Part shown: positions 1-8,090 of the stretch, in pieces
How the letters are laid out: the number at the start of each line of letters is the position of its first letter
Numbering within the stretch: position 1 is the first letter of the stretch
Assembly (NCBI GenBank): GCA_031292015.1
Contig: JARLHY010000108.1
Span: forward strand, 1 to 30,658
Reading direction: 5' to 3'
Length of the DNA stretch: 30,658 nucleotides
DNA from: Negativicutes bacterium
GTDB lineage: Bacteria > Bacillota_C > Negativicutes > Sporomusales_B > JARLHX01
The notes under the pieces: generated by a model
Seen by the model: the letters and a program-made list of their open reading frames with translations, nothing else
The model's database searches: none
What the model was told of the DNA's origin: nothing
Made by a program: the position numbers and the translations under genes

Positions 1-30
1 CGGGCAAAATAAGCTTTGATCCAGCAGCGC

Positions 31-66
31 AGCCGGCCTTATCTACCGATAAGCTGGCTGTTTTTA
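31..66 (+). terminator. Rho-independent terminator of a gene left of the window
   Basis: AGCCGGCCTTATC and GATAAGCTGGCT form a stem with one bulge around a five-base loop, followed directly by TTTTTATT. No gene end is visible in the window before it, so it probably ends a plus-strand gene lying off the left edge. Confidence 0.6.
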
Positions 67-167
67 TTAAGCAGACTAGTGAAAAAGGCCGGACCGGGTT
101 ACACCCGCCTGGGGGCCGGCCGCAGCTTCAAACGCTGATTGTATTTTATATTTAAATTTCAATAGTA

Positions 168-208
168 TTGAATCTGCGCCCAATTAATGTATAATGATTA
201 TCAATACA
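168..208 (+). promoter_or_regulatory. Sigma70-type promoter overlapped by a Fur-box-like site
   Basis: TTGAAT (168-173) and TATAAT (190-195) lie 16 bases apart. The -10 is embedded in a 19-base stretch (190-208) that matches the classical Fur consensus GATAATGATTATCATTATC at 15 of 19 positions, including an uninterrupted ATAATGATTATCA core. Overlap with the -10 fits iron-dependent repression. Fur control of the following PsiE-family gene is inferred from this site alone. Confidence 0.6.
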
Positions 209-254
209 TAGCATTTATTGTTTTGTATTCTACTGGAAAGAGAGGATTTTCGTC

Positions 255-722
255 ATGAGTGAACCTACGATAAAACCGTCAATGACCGAAGAGGAAAAAT
301 ACGTCTGCGACAACCAGTTCGAATGCAGAGTCGCCGACTATCTTCGGCGCTTCACCCGGATTCTCCACATCTTCTTCAGCTTAGCCCTCGCCACCACGGT
401 GGTCATGTCGCTGGGGGTGTTCTTCAGCGACGTCGCCAACGCATACGGCGCCGGCAATTTGAGCTCAGCCACCGTCCACGCCCTGGGGTCGCTGCTGATC
501 TTGTGGACACTGTCCGAACTCTTGCATTCCGAGATCCGGGCCTTGCGGGGCGAGAAAATCAAGGTGACCATCTTCATTGAAGTTGCCGTGGCCGCTCTGG
601 TCCGAAAATTGCTGGTCATCATCACCGAGGGCGCTTCCCTCACTGAAAGCAGCACCTACCTCGCCAGCCTGGTGGTCCTCGGCATGGTGTACTGGCTGCT
701 GCAGCCAAAAACAAACGCATAA
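255..722 (+). CDS. psiE: PsiE-family (phosphate-starvation-inducible E-like) membrane protein
   Basis: A 155-residue integral membrane protein of unknown biochemical function. Four hydrophobic segments lie at about residues 36-58, 69-88, 104-121 and 132-150. The stretch between TM2 and TM3 (about 82-120: WTLSELLHSEIRALRGEK then IFIEVAVAALVRKLL) is the hallmark of the PsiE family. The length is normal for the family, and the N-terminal ~30 residues are charged and cytosolic. The ATG at 255 follows GAGAGG at a usable distance. E. coli PsiE is regulated by phosphate and cAMP, but here the promoter carries a Fur-box-like site, so iron is the more likely signal. The gene stands alone, with rubrerythrin following from its own promoter. 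The family call is strong and the function is unknown. Confidence 0.85.
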   Translation: MSEPTIKPSMTEEEKYVCDNQFECRVADYLRRFTRILHIFFSLALATTVVMSLGVFFSDVANAYGAGNLSSATVHALGSLLILWTLSELLHSEIRALRGEKIKVTIFIEVAVAALVRKLLVIITEGASLTESSTYLASLVVLGMVYWLLQPKTNA

Positions 723-772
723 TTCAGGCCGAAGCGGGAATAATGATAGAGATGCCGACTGGAAAAATTTTC

Positions 773-801
773 TTGACATTTTTTGGGTTACGGATAATAA
801 T
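773..801 (+). promoter_or_regulatory. Promoter of the rubrerythrin gene
   Basis: A perfect TTGACA (773-778) is followed after 17 bases by AATAAT (796-801). The -10 lies in the near-palindrome GGATAATAATATTCC (792-806). A PerR/Fur-type regulator could bind there, since rubrerythrins are PerR targets in clostridia, but the match to the PerR consensus is too weak to claim. Confidence 0.6.
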
Positions 802-838
802 ATTCCATAGAGAGTAAATGTTGAGGAGGCACTTGATC

Positions 839-1330
839 ATGTCCACCGACCAAAATCTGGCCACCGCTTTCGCCGGTGAATCCCAGGCCAACCGTAAATA
901 TCTGGCTTTTGCCAAGCAAGCCGAGGCTGACGGTTATCCGCAGGTTGCCCGGCTGTTCCGGGCCACCGCCGAGGCCGAAACCATTCATGCCCACGCCCAC
1001 CTGCGGGCAATGGGCGGCATCAAGTCCACTGCCGACAACCTCAAAGCGGCTATCAGCGGCGAAACCTACGAGTATAGCGAAATGTACCCTCCTTTTATCA
1101 GCGAGGCTGACGCCGAAAAAAATCCCGCGGCTGCGCGTTCCTTCAAAATGGCCAACGAGGCCGAAAAAGTCCATGCCCAGTTGTACCAGAAAGCCCTTGA
1201 CAACCTGGCCAAAAAAGAAGTCACCGACCTGTATCTCTGCGCAGTGTGCGGCCACATCGCCGAGGGCCAGTTGCCTGACACCTGCCCGATATGCGGCGCC
1301 AAAGCGGCGGCGTACAAAAAGATCGACTGA
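839..1330 (+). CDS. rbr: Rubrerythrin
   Basis: A 163-residue non-heme iron protein that reduces hydrogen peroxide in the cytosol of anaerobes. The N-terminal four-helix ferritin-like domain (about 1-125) carries the expected acidic/His ligand motifs: GESQANRKY near residue 14, EAETIHAH near 45-52, and ANEAEKVHAQLY near 106-116. A C-terminal rubredoxin-like knuckle pair, CAVC (134-137) and CPIC (149-152), binds the electron-transfer iron. I chose the ATG at 839 because GAGGAGG (823-829) precedes it by nine bases. An upstream in-frame ATG at 818 would place the RBS inside the gene. Monocistronic, with its own promoter and terminator. Of the short single-rubredoxin type. Confidence 0.95.
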   Translation: MSTDQNLATAFAGESQANRKYLAFAKQAEADGYPQVARLFRATAEAETIHAHAHLRAMGGIKSTADNLKAAISGETYEYSEMYPPFISEADAEKNPAAARSFKMANEAEKVHAQLYQKALDNLAKKEVTDLYLCAVCGHIAEGQLPDTCPICGAKAAAYKKID

Positions 1331-1365
1331 TTAGAGGCGACTATCTCCGCTTCTCACTGCTGCAA

Positions 1366-1399
1366 ATTAAACCCGCGACAGATCGCGGGTTTAATTTTT
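1366..1399 (+). terminator. Terminator of rubrerythrin
   Basis: A perfect 13-bp stem ATTAAACCCGCGA / TCGCGGGTTTAAT encloses a four-base loop and is followed by TTTT. Confidence 0.85.
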
Positions 1400-1412
1400 A
1401 TTTGAATTTCAT

Positions 1413-1441
1413 TTTACAATTATTCCAACCCTAGCTATAAT
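1413..1441 (+). promoter_or_regulatory. Promoter of the CsgG-like gene
   Basis: TTTACA (1413-1418) and TATAAT (1436-1441) are separated by 17 bases, 45 bp upstream of the ATG. This is a near-consensus vegetative promoter. Confidence 0.65.
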
Positions 1442-1485
1442 GAATGTGATTGGCTGAATTACAAAAAAAGGAAAGGGTGTATCCT

Positions 1486-2427
1486 ATGGCAAACTTCCCG
1501 GCAATCAAAAAAATAACCGGTCTTTTGGTTTGCGGCTGTATTCTGGCTCTCCTGCTCATGATCCCGCAGACGGCTCTGGCAGCTGAAACTGGCGGGTTGC
1601 GCTACACCATCACTGTCAGCAAATTTGAAAACAGGTCCAACTGGGCCGGCCAATGGGCTCTTGGCGACGCCTGGGGAGCGGTCCTGACGGACACGCTCAA
1701 CCAGACCGGCCGGTTTATTGTTCTGGGTGAGAAGGACATGCGCCAGGAAGCGATGGCCGAGCAGGATTTCGCAGCGTCCGGCCGCACCGCCCAAGGCGCT
1801 AAAGCTCCGGTCACAGGCCAGATGACCCCCGCCCAGCTTCTGGTCAAGGGCGTCATTACCCACGCCGAGGAAACCGGTTCAAGCGGCGGCGGCTTCTCCA
1901 TCGGCGGGGTCTCTCTCGGCGGTTCCGGCGGAAAAGCCGAAATCAATGTCACCATGTATATTGTCGATTCCACCACCGGCATGGTTCTGGCCTCTACATC
2001 CGTAATCGGCAAATCAACCAGTTCCGGTATGGTTGTGGGCTATTCCGGGGCAGGCTGGTCGGGCAGTTACGGCAACTTCCAGAAAACCAACATGGGCAAG
2101 GCTGTGCAGGACTCCATCAATCAGGGAACCCAGTGGATGATTGCCCAGTTGCCCAAAGTTCCCTGGCGGGGTGAAGTCGTCATGGTCAAAGACGGCAGCG
2201 TCTACATCAACCGCGGCAGCCGTGAAGGCGTCGTTTCCGGCCAGACCTTCATTGTCGGCAAAGCCGACGTCATCCGCGATCCCAGCACCGGGGAAGTGCT
2301 TGACGAGAGCGTCAGCGAAGTAGCCCGCCTTGAAGTCACGTCAGTCCGGGAAAAGCTCTCCATCTGCCAGGTGGTCAGCGGTGACGCCGGAGCGGTCGAC
2401 AAGGGCATGATGATTCAGAAGCCGTAA
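1486..2427 (+). CDS. Exported CsgG/curli-assembly-family protein with FlgT-like C-terminal domain
   Basis: A 313-residue protein with a Sec signal peptide (basic KK near residue 8, a hydrophobic core, then cleavage after ALA near residue 30). Residues ~38-215 read like the CsgG family: ITVSKFENRSNW, a nucleotide-fold-like VLTDTLNQTGRFIVLGEKD, and a Gly/Ser-rich region before EINVTMYIVDSTTGMVL. Residues ~225-310 (GEVVMVKDGSVYINRGSREG, then IRDPSTGEVLD) resemble the C-terminal domain of FlgT-like envelope proteins. There is no convincing lipobox, so it may be periplasmic rather than an outer-membrane lipoprotein pore. The ATG at 1486 is preceded by AAAGGAAAGGG; a longer TTG start at 1450 has no RBS. 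No curli genes are adjacent, so the partner is unknown. A CsgG-type protein supports a diderm envelope. Confidence 0.8.
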   Translation: MANFPAIKKITGLLVCGCILALLLMIPQTALAAETGGLRYTITVSKFENRSNWAGQWALGDAWGAVLTDTLNQTGRFIVLGEKDMRQEAMAEQDFAASGRTAQGAKAPVTGQMTPAQLLVKGVITHAEETGSSGGGFSIGGVSLGGSGGKAEINVTMYIVDSTTGMVLASTSVIGKSTSSGMVVGYSGAGWSGSYGNFQKTNMGKAVQDSINQGTQWMIAQLPKVPWRGEVVMVKDGSVYINRGSREGVVSGQTFIVGKADVIRDPSTGEVLDESVSEVARLEVTSVREKLSICQVVSGDAGAVDKGMMIQKP

Positions 2428-2452
2428 AACTTCGGATAATAATAACTTATTG

Positions 2453-2483
2453 AAAAGACGACTGCTTTTGCAGTCGTCTTTTT
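2453..2483 (+). terminator. Terminator of the CsgG-like gene
   Basis: AAAAGACGACTGC / GCAGTCGTCTTTT form a 13-bp perfect stem with a four-base loop, followed by a T-tract. Confidence 0.85.
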
Positions 2484-2490
2484 GCTGTCC

Positions 2491-2611
2491 GAGGCCGTTC
2501 AGAAGCTGCCAGATGCAAGACGGCCCCGCGAGTCCAGCAGCGACCCGTACTGACGTACGCTAGCAATGGATTCGCGGGGCCAACGCCGCAGATGGCGGCT
2601 TATCAACGGCC
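2491..2611. repeat. 121-bp imperfect palindromic intergenic repeat, copy 1
   Basis: The element is nearly self-complementary end to end. The outer arms GCCGTT...AAGC.GCCA match GGCGGCTT...AACGGC, and the inner arms GGCCCCGCGA / TCGCGGGGCC enclose CCGTAC...CGTACG. A second, inverted copy lies at 22108-22230 with the same landmarks, including CCAGCAGCGAC and GTACGCTAGCAATGG. It sits just past a terminator and directly at the 3' end of the gamma-glutamyltransferase gene. No coding capacity. Confidence 0.85.
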
Positions 2612-2619
2612 GCAGTATG

Positions 2620-4227
2620 CTACCAGGCCGCTACCGTGCCATCCGTCCGCGGCTCCGTGCCGCCGGCCAGGACGCCTTCGTTGTCCCGCCAGATAATCTG
2701 GCCGCGGCCGAAGTTCGTTGCCCCGACAGCGCCCCGTTTGATGGCATGGCCCTTGCTGACAAGGGCTTCGGCGATGTATTCGGGAAACAGCGGCTCGATT
2801 TCCACCGTCTTGCCCTCTGTCCACTGCCAGCGGGGGGCGTCCAGCGCCGCCTGCGGGTTGAGGTGAAAATCCACCGTGTTCATCACAACCATCACGTGTC
2901 CCTGAGGCTGGATGAAGCCGCCCATCACCCCGAAGGGTCCGACCGCCTGGCCGCCTTTGCTCAGGAAGCCCGGAATAATGGTGTGGTAGGGTTTCTTGCC
3001 TGGTTCCAGGCAGTTGTCGTGCTCGGGATCGAAGGAGAAGTTGTGGCCCCGGTTGTGGAGGCTGATGCCGGTGCCCGGCACCACCAGGCCCGAGCCGAAG
3101 CCCATATAGTTGCTCTGGATGTAGGAAACCATGTTCCCTTCGCTGTCGGCGGTGGCCAGATACACCGTCCCGCTGGCCGGCGGCCGGCCGGGCCGGGGCT
3201 CAAGGGCCTGGCTGCCGATCAGACTCCGCCGCTCGGCGGCGAAGGCGTCTGACAGTAGGTCTTCCACCTTCACCTTCATCCGGCGGGCATCGGTGATATA
3301 TTTCCGGCCGTCGGCAAAAGCCAGCTTCAATGCCTCGATCTGATGGTGGTAAGTCCGGACGGTTTCCTTGTCGGAGAAGTCGAAGCCTTTCAGGATGTTC
3401 AGGGCCATCAGCGCAACCAGCCCATGGCCGTTGGGCGGGATTTCCCACACGTCATAACCGCGGTAGTTGACAGTGATGGGATCGACCCATTCCGCCTGGA
3501 AGGCCGCCAGATCCTCGGCCCGTAGATAGCCGTTGTATTTTTTGAAAAAATGATCGATTTTCTCAGCCAGTTCGCCGCGGTAAAAGGCCTCGCCGTTGGT
3601 CTCGGCGATAGCCTGCAGCGTGGCGGCGTGCCCGGGCGAGCGCCAGACCTCGCCGGCGGCCGGGGGCCGGCCCTGCGGTGCAAAAACTTCAAACCAGGGC
3701 TGGAATTCCTCGCCCTTCTCGGCTTTGTAGCTTTTAAACCCGGCCTCCCATAGCCGGCTGATCACCGGCGACAGGGGGAAACCCTCCGCCGCGTAGCCGA
3801 TCGCCGGACCCATCGTCTGGGTCAGCGGCAGCCGGCCGAAGCGTTTGGCCAGCGCCGCCCAGGCCGCCGGTGCTCCCGGCACGTTGACAGGGATGACGCC
3901 GTATTTCGGCATGGCCTGATGGCCTGCCTTGCGAATGGCATCGATGGAGAGGGTTTGCGGCGCCGGGCCGCTGGAGTTCAGCCCGTGCAGCTTGCCGCCG
4001 GTCCACACCAGAGCGAAGGCGTCGCCGCCGATCCCGTTGGAGGTCGGTTCCACCACCGTCAGGCAGGCGGCAGCGGCGATAGCCGCGTCGATGGCGTTGC
4101 CGCCTTTTTTCAGGATATCCAGCCCTGCTTGGGCCGCCAGCGGCTGAGAGGTAGCCACCATGCCTTTCTTGGCGAAAACCACGCTGCGCCGGGAAGGATA
4201 GGGATGATACAAGCTGTCGTAGTTCAT
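2620..4227 (-). CDS. ggt: Gamma-glutamyltransferase family protein
   Basis: A 535-residue Ntn-hydrolase of the gamma-glutamyltranspeptidase family, which removes or transfers gamma-glutamyl groups. Conserved landmarks are GMVATSQPLAAQAGLDIL and GGNAIDAAIA near residues 22-50, EPTSNGIGGDAF near 60-71, and the autocleavage site ASGTVYLATAD, in which Thr354 would be the nucleophile freed on processing into large and small chains. Further on are NNRGHNF-like and GKKPYHTIIP elements. No signal peptide is visible from the ATG at 4227, which follows GGGAGA. It therefore resembles cytosolic YwrD-type enzymes rather than secreted Ggt. It starts 13 bp after the stop of the GltS-like carrier gene, so the two probably form an operon. 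The physiological substrate is unknown. Confidence 0.9.
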   Translation of the reverse strand: MNYDSLYHPYPSRRSVVFAKKGMVATSQPLAAQAGLDILKKGGNAIDAAIAAAACLTVVEPTSNGIGGDAFALVWTGGKLHGLNSSGPAPQTLSIDAIRKAGHQAMPKYGVIPVNVPGAPAAWAALAKRFGRLPLTQTMGPAIGYAAEGFPLSPVISRLWEAGFKSYKAEKGEEFQPWFEVFAPQGRPPAAGEVWRSPGHAATLQAIAETNGEAFYRGELAEKIDHFFKKYNGYLRAEDLAAFQAEWVDPITVNYRGYDVWEIPPNGHGLVALMALNILKGFDFSDKETVRTYHHQIEALKLAFADGRKYITDARRMKVKVEDLLSDAFAAERRSLIGSQALEPRPGRPPASGTVYLATADSEGNMVSYIQSNYMGFGSGLVVPGTGISLHNRGHNFSFDPEHDNCLEPGKKPYHTIIPGFLSKGGQAVGPFGVMGGFIQPQGHVMVVMNTVDFHLNPQAALDAPRWQWTEGKTVEIEPLFPEYIAEALVSKGHAIKRGAVGATNFGRGQIIWRDNEGVLAGGTEPRTDGTVAAW

Positions 4228-4240
4228 GTCTTTTCTCCCT

Positions 4241-5428
4241 TTACAAGAATTTCTCGAACACGCCGGCAATCACGATGGACAGGGTCGTCACCGTGGCAAA
4301 CCCGGCGATGACATAGGCCGGCATAATCGTCTTCATGATGATTTCCTTTTCCTGTTCATTGGTCGCCACCGTAGCCGCTATTTCATTGGCCACCAGCCAG
4401 GTGGCGGGGAAGCCGATCATGTTGGCCATGGTGATGCCGATGGCCATGTTGCGCGAACCGACAATCTTCCAAAACGGCAGGAAATAAAAGCACAGATAGG
4501 TTGAAGCCAGCGTAGCCGAGAAGATCACCGCCATCTGGTAGAACAGCAACACCAGGTCTTTCATGTGAACACCGGCCATTGACGGGATGATGCTGGCGAA
4601 AGTCACCATGCTCATAAAGCCTGAAGTTTTCGCCCGGTCCAGGATTTTAGGCGGCACAATCTCCAGATAAGATACCGTCGCCCCCAAAAGCAGCACCCAG
4701 ATGGAATAACTCATCCCGGTCCACTGTTCCAGCAGGATCCCGATCCAGGCGAACAGCGCCGTCACCGCCAGGCAGAAGTAATCGGTGAAAAACCGTTCCC
4801 CGTTCAGCCGCACATACAGCGGCTTTTTCACTTCACCGCCGGAGGCCTCCTTGCCGGCATCCAGCTTTTCCAGCGATATCTTGCCTTCGCGGTATTCTTT
4901 CAGGATTTTTTCAGCCTCTTTCACGCCGCAGTACGAAGCGATGGGCGTTCCGACAAACTTGTGGATGGCGTACACCAGGGCCGCAAACGCCGCCGCCAAT
5001 TGCAGTCCCTTGGCCATGGCCGCCGTGGTGATGATCTGGGTGGCGATGATGCCGCCCTTCATCACCGGGATAGCCACCACCGCGGCCTCCCGGCCTACCA
5101 GCGGAATACAGGCCAGTATCGCCAGGATGGTGGCGATCATCGCCATCAGCGAAAGCACCACCGTGCGCCACTCCCGCGCCAGTTCACGCAGGTTGATCAT
5201 TGTACCCATATGAAAAACGAGAAAAGCACTGGCCCACTTGGCGATCTGGCTCAATCCGGCCAGATCGATTACATTTGCCGGCAACAGGCCGGACATGAAA
5301 CCGAACAGGAACATCAATAAGGCCGCAAACACCGAAGATACCCGGGCTTTGGTAACCACGGCAAGAAAATCGCCGATACCAAAGAGCGCCAGACAGACAA
5401 ACAGATAGAAATAATTCATTGGACCCAT
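4241..5428 (-). CDS. GltS-like sodium/solute symporter (putative)
   Basis: A 395-residue polytopic membrane protein with about ten hydrophobic segments in two halves. A hydrophilic, Lys/Glu-rich loop (about residues 170-205) separates the halves. Size, two-half layout and segments such as FLVFHMGTMINLRELAREW and GITMANMIGFPATWLVANE resemble the sodium/glutamate symporter (GltS) superfamily, but I do not recognise a specific subfamily. The ATG at 5428 follows a GGGGGG-rich RBS; a second ATG lies three codons on. First gene of a probable two-gene operon with gamma-glutamyltransferase, which suggests import of a gamma-glutamyl compound, or glutamate movement. Substrate assignment is inference. 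Confidence 0.65.
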   Translation of the reverse strand: MGPMNYFYLFVCLALFGIGDFLAVVTKARVSSVFAALLMFLFGFMSGLLPANVIDLAGLSQIAKWASAFLVFHMGTMINLRELAREWRTVVLSLMAMIATILAILACIPLVGREAAVVAIPVMKGGIIATQIITTAAMAKGLQLAAAFAALVYAIHKFVGTPIASYCGVKEAEKILKEYREGKISLEKLDAGKEASGGEVKKPLYVRLNGERFFTDYFCLAVTALFAWIGILLEQWTGMSYSIWVLLLGATVSYLEIVPPKILDRAKTSGFMSMVTFASIIPSMAGVHMKDLVLLFYQMAVIFSATLASTYLCFYFLPFWKIVGSRNMAIGITMANMIGFPATWLVANEIAATVATNEQEKEIIMKTIMPAYVIAGFATVTTLSIVIAGVFEKFL

Positions 5429-5450
5429 AGTATGCCCCCCAAAAAGTTTT

Positions 5451-5475
5451 CGCCGCTCATCAGGCTGCAGCGGCG
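5451..5475. other. Inverted repeat in the leader of the carrier-ggt operon
   Basis: CGCCGCT and AGCGGCG form a seven-base stem with an 11-base loop just upstream of the carrier start. It could be an operator or a leader hairpin. No known riboswitch pattern is recognised. Confidence 0.35.
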
Positions 5476-5576
5476 ACTCGCAACACAGTTTGTTTAATTA
5501 GCCATCGACACCGGAAAATCTTGCTAAAATCGCTTTGTGAAAATAAAAAAATGCAAAAAGGCCCATAAAGAAGTCA

Positions 5577-5600
5577 CCCCCCCTGAAAAAGGGGGGGTTG
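5577..5600 (-). terminator. G/C-run hairpin after the MFS gene
   Basis: CCCCCCC and GGGGGGG flank TGAAAAA, which gives a strong 7-bp hairpin just beyond the stop of the minus-strand MFS gene. On the minus strand the T-rich stretch comes only ~15 bases later, so this is an imperfect intrinsic terminator. Confidence 0.4.
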
Positions 5601-5611
5601 GCTATTCTTCC

Positions 5612-6979
5612 TCAATTGGTGCCGGCGTCGTCAACAGGTTCGTCGATGGTGGCCAAAATGGTGAAACACAGGACCGAGCTGAGGGCCAGGTAGAGGAATA
5701 CCGCGTTCCAGCTGTAGGCGTCGAGGATGATGCCGACGATCAGCGGGGCGCAGGCGCCGCCGAGCTGACCGCCGGTGTTGACGATGCCGAAAGCCACCGG
5801 ATAGGCTTCCTTGGTGGTCAGCCCCATGGGATAGACGGAAAAGCCGGCATAACCGAAACCGAGCAAGAGTCCGGCCAAGAAGAGCATCAGGCCAAGGTAC
5901 GCGGCATTGTTGGGGGCGTAGATCAGGCCAGTCATCGTCACGATTGTGCACAAGGCGCCGATCAGCATGGTCGGTTTGCGGCGTTTATCCAGCATGCGGT
6001 CCGAAATCCAGCCACCCAGGGTATTGCCGATGACAGATCCGACAAAGGGCGCCGAAGCCAGAAAGCCCATTTTTATCGAGGCGAAACCCTTTACCGTCAT
6101 CAGGTAGGTGGGAATCCACATCATAAAGACGTTGCTGATGCCGATCATACAGCCATAGCCGATGGCGTTGCCGATAACGTTCCAGGACCGGAACACCTCA
6201 CCTACCGTCGCCAGCCGGGGCAGCTTTTTCGTCCGGTTCAGCCGGTCCAGCCAGCCAAGGTCCCGGCGCGTCCGCCCTGCCTGAGGCGTAGCGGCGCCCG
6301 TCGGTTCCTGCTCGGACTGAATATATTCCACCTCCGCCGGCGAGCAGAATTTACTGTCAGCCGGCGATGTTTTCACAAGGAAGGCCCAGGCCACAGCCAG
6401 GATGATCCCGGGAATGGCGAAAGCGAAAAAGATCTCCCGCCAGCCGAATATCTCGACAATAACGATACAAACAGGCGGCACCACCACCGGCCCCACCTTG
6501 GAAGCCGCGATCCACAGGCCGGTGGCCAGCCCTTTCTCCTTGGCCGGAAACCAGCGGTTGATGAGATTGGTGCAGCCGATCCCCAGCGGGCCTTCGGCGA
6601 CCCCCAGGCCAACGCGGTACAATTTCAGCAGGAAGGTCGAGGAAGTAGTTCCCATAAGGCCGGTAAACAATGAAACGAAAAGGAGAAACCCCGGGAAGAT
6701 CATTCTGGCGGTCTTGAGACTGACTTTTTTGTAGAACAGGCCCGCCGGAATCTGGACAACGGCGTAGGAGAAGGCAAACAGGCTGACGATCGCCCCGGCC
6801 TCGGTATTACTGATGCCGAATTCCTTTCTCATAAAGGGCAGGGCCACCCCCAGATTGGCGCGGTCGGCGCAGGCGATAGCCCAGACGGCAAAGATCAGGC
6901 CCATGACCACCCAGCGGAAACTGGTCCGCTTGCCTGTCGCAGCCCCGGCCTGTTCCAGATTTTGTACAGGGTTTGACAT
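5612..6979 (-). CDS. MFS transporter, anion:cation symporter (GudP/hexuronate-like) type
   Basis: A 455-residue major facilitator with twelve hydrophobic segments. The ACS-family pattern is visible: ADRANLGVALPFM after TM1, GLFYKKVSLKTARM in the TM2-3 loop, and GVAEGPLGIGCTNLINRWFPAKEKG around TM4. A long central loop (about 195-235) joins the two halves. ACS members typically carry sugar acids and related organic anions. The gene lies downstream of, and on the same strand as, an HpcH/HpaI aldolase, so it probably imports the compound that feeds that aldolase. The second of two adjacent ATGs (6979) is better spaced from GAGGGGGAG than the first (6982). The 224-bp gap to the aldolase has no clear promoter, so co-transcription is likely but unproven. 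Confidence 0.85.
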   Translation of the reverse strand: MSNPVQNLEQAGAATGKRTSFRWVVMGLIFAVWAIACADRANLGVALPFMRKEFGISNTEAGAIVSLFAFSYAVVQIPAGLFYKKVSLKTARMIFPGFLLFVSLFTGLMGTTSSTFLLKLYRVGLGVAEGPLGIGCTNLINRWFPAKEKGLATGLWIAASKVGPVVVPPVCIVIVEIFGWREIFFAFAIPGIILAVAWAFLVKTSPADSKFCSPAEVEYIQSEQEPTGAATPQAGRTRRDLGWLDRLNRTKKLPRLATVGEVFRSWNVIGNAIGYGCMIGISNVFMMWIPTYLMTVKGFASIKMGFLASAPFVGSVIGNTLGGWISDRMLDKRRKPTMLIGALCTIVTMTGLIYAPNNAAYLGLMLFLAGLLLGFGYAGFSVYPMGLTTKEAYPVAFGIVNTGGQLGGACAPLIVGIILDAYSWNAVFLYLALSSVLCFTILATIDEPVDDAGTN

Positions 6980-7203
6980 CATTTACTCCCCCTCAGCATA
7001 ATAGCCGCGCTAGAACATTTTCCCCATACCAGCCCCAGTGAAGCTGCTATGGCAAATGTGCGCTTATATTTGTGATAAAACCTTGCGGTTCCTGCGGCAG
7101 TTCTTCCGGACTGCGCAATGATTCCGATACTACGCGAAGGCTGTTATGGTTAGTATCCCTGTAGCCAAGACAGCCTCACATACTATCGCTTATCCCGCCG
7201 GCG

Positions 7204-7968
7204 TCAGTTCTTGAGGATGGCCATACCGTCTTTCGCCGCGTTCATCATCAGGACTACCTCATTCCCCCAAAGGTTCAGGGTCATTCCCTTTTTGATCCAC
7301 GGAGCCAAGGCGCCGGCAACCATAAAGTGGGCACCGGAGAATTTCCCGTTCCGTTTGGCGGCAGCAATCACGCTATCCAGGGCAGCGATAAAGTCCGGAT
7401 GCTCGAACTGGCCCATAATCCCCATACTCTGGCTCAGGTCGTTGGGTCCGATGAAGGCGGCGTCGATCCCTTCCACCGCCAGAAGGTCGTCAATGTTCTT
7501 CAGGCCAATGGGCGACTCGATCTGAATCATCAGCACCGTTTCTTCATTTTTCCTCTGCATCAGCTCGGTAGGATTCGCGACTTTTTCAAATCCGGTGTGA
7601 CCCCGGAACATCTGAACGCCCCGGTTCCCCAACGGGGCGTATTTGGCGTGTTCCACCAAAGCCCGGGCCTGTTCGACCGTTTCGGTGTTGGGCAGCAGCA
7701 GTCCGCCGGCTCCCATGTCCATATATTTCAGGATAACCTCGCGCCTTGGTTCAGGAATGCGCACCATACCGCAAATCCCGGCTTCCCGGGCCACGGTCAT
7801 GATCCGGGCCACAGTGGTATAGTCAAAATTGCCGTGTTCGCAGTCAACGATGAAATAATCAAAACCGGACATCTTTATAATCTTTGCCATTTCCGGATGG
7901 TCAAACAGCGCGACCATCGTCCCCAAAACCTTTTCGCCGTTTTTCAGTCTTGCTTTCAAATTGCTCAT
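7204..7968 (-). CDS. HpcH/HpaI-family aldolase (2-keto-3-deoxy-sugar-acid type)
   Basis: A 254-residue class II, divalent-metal-dependent aldolase that cleaves 2-oxo-3-deoxy acids to pyruvate plus an aldehyde. Visible motifs are VDCEHGNFDY with the catalytic His45, RIPEP with substrate-binding Arg70, MIQIESPIG with metal ligand Glu151, and FIGPNDLSQSMG with metal ligand Asp177. The length is typical for GarL, HpaI and RhmA relatives, and sequence alone does not choose between them. The ATG at 7968 follows GGAGGA. It is the first gene after a sigma54-like promoter and is divergent from a PrpR-like activator. With the downstream MFS gene it forms a small catabolic module. No dehydratase or kinase for a complete sugar-acid pathway is present in the window. 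Confidence 0.9.
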   Translation of the reverse strand: MSNLKARLKNGEKVLGTMVALFDHPEMAKIIKMSGFDYFIVDCEHGNFDYTTVARIMTVAREAGICGMVRIPEPRREVILKYMDMGAGGLLLPNTETVEQARALVEHAKYAPLGNRGVQMFRGHTGFEKVANPTELMQRKNEETVLMIQIESPIGLKNIDDLLAVEGIDAAFIGPNDLSQSMGIMGQFEHPDFIAALDSVIAAAKRNGKFSGAHFMVAGALAPWIKKGMTLNLWGNEVVLMMNAAKDGMAILKN

Positions 7969-8010
7969 GTTAATCCTCCATTGTAGTGTGGTTTGACTCC
8001 GTCTTTAACA

Positions 8011-8028
8011 ATGCAAAGAGTATGCCAA
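8011..8028 (-). promoter_or_regulatory. Sigma54 (-24/-12) promoter of the aldolase-MFS module
   Basis: On the minus strand the sequence reads TTGGCAT-ACTCT-TTGCAT. The GG and GC doublets are exactly ten bases apart, and it matches TGGCAC-N5-TTGCA at all but one position. Transcription would start near 8000, about 30 bp before the aldolase ATG. The adjacent activator carries the GAFTGA sigma54-contact motif. Confidence 0.75.
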
Positions 8029-8090
8029 CCGGACAAACCGCCGGAATATACAGAATATCAATACAATTCCCTGGGGGTGCCGCGACGCAC

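Noticed and set aside
5429..5611. A sigma54 promoter for the GltS-like carrier gene (TGGGCC...TTTTTGCA on the minus strand)
   Set aside because: The GG and GC doublets are only seven or eight bases apart instead of ten.
5537..6673. A 378-codon plus-strand open frame opposite the MFS gene
   Set aside because: It is the complement of a clear twelve-helix transporter, has no RBS, and its composition (Gln/Gly/Arg/His-rich) is typical of antisense shadow frames in GC-rich genes.
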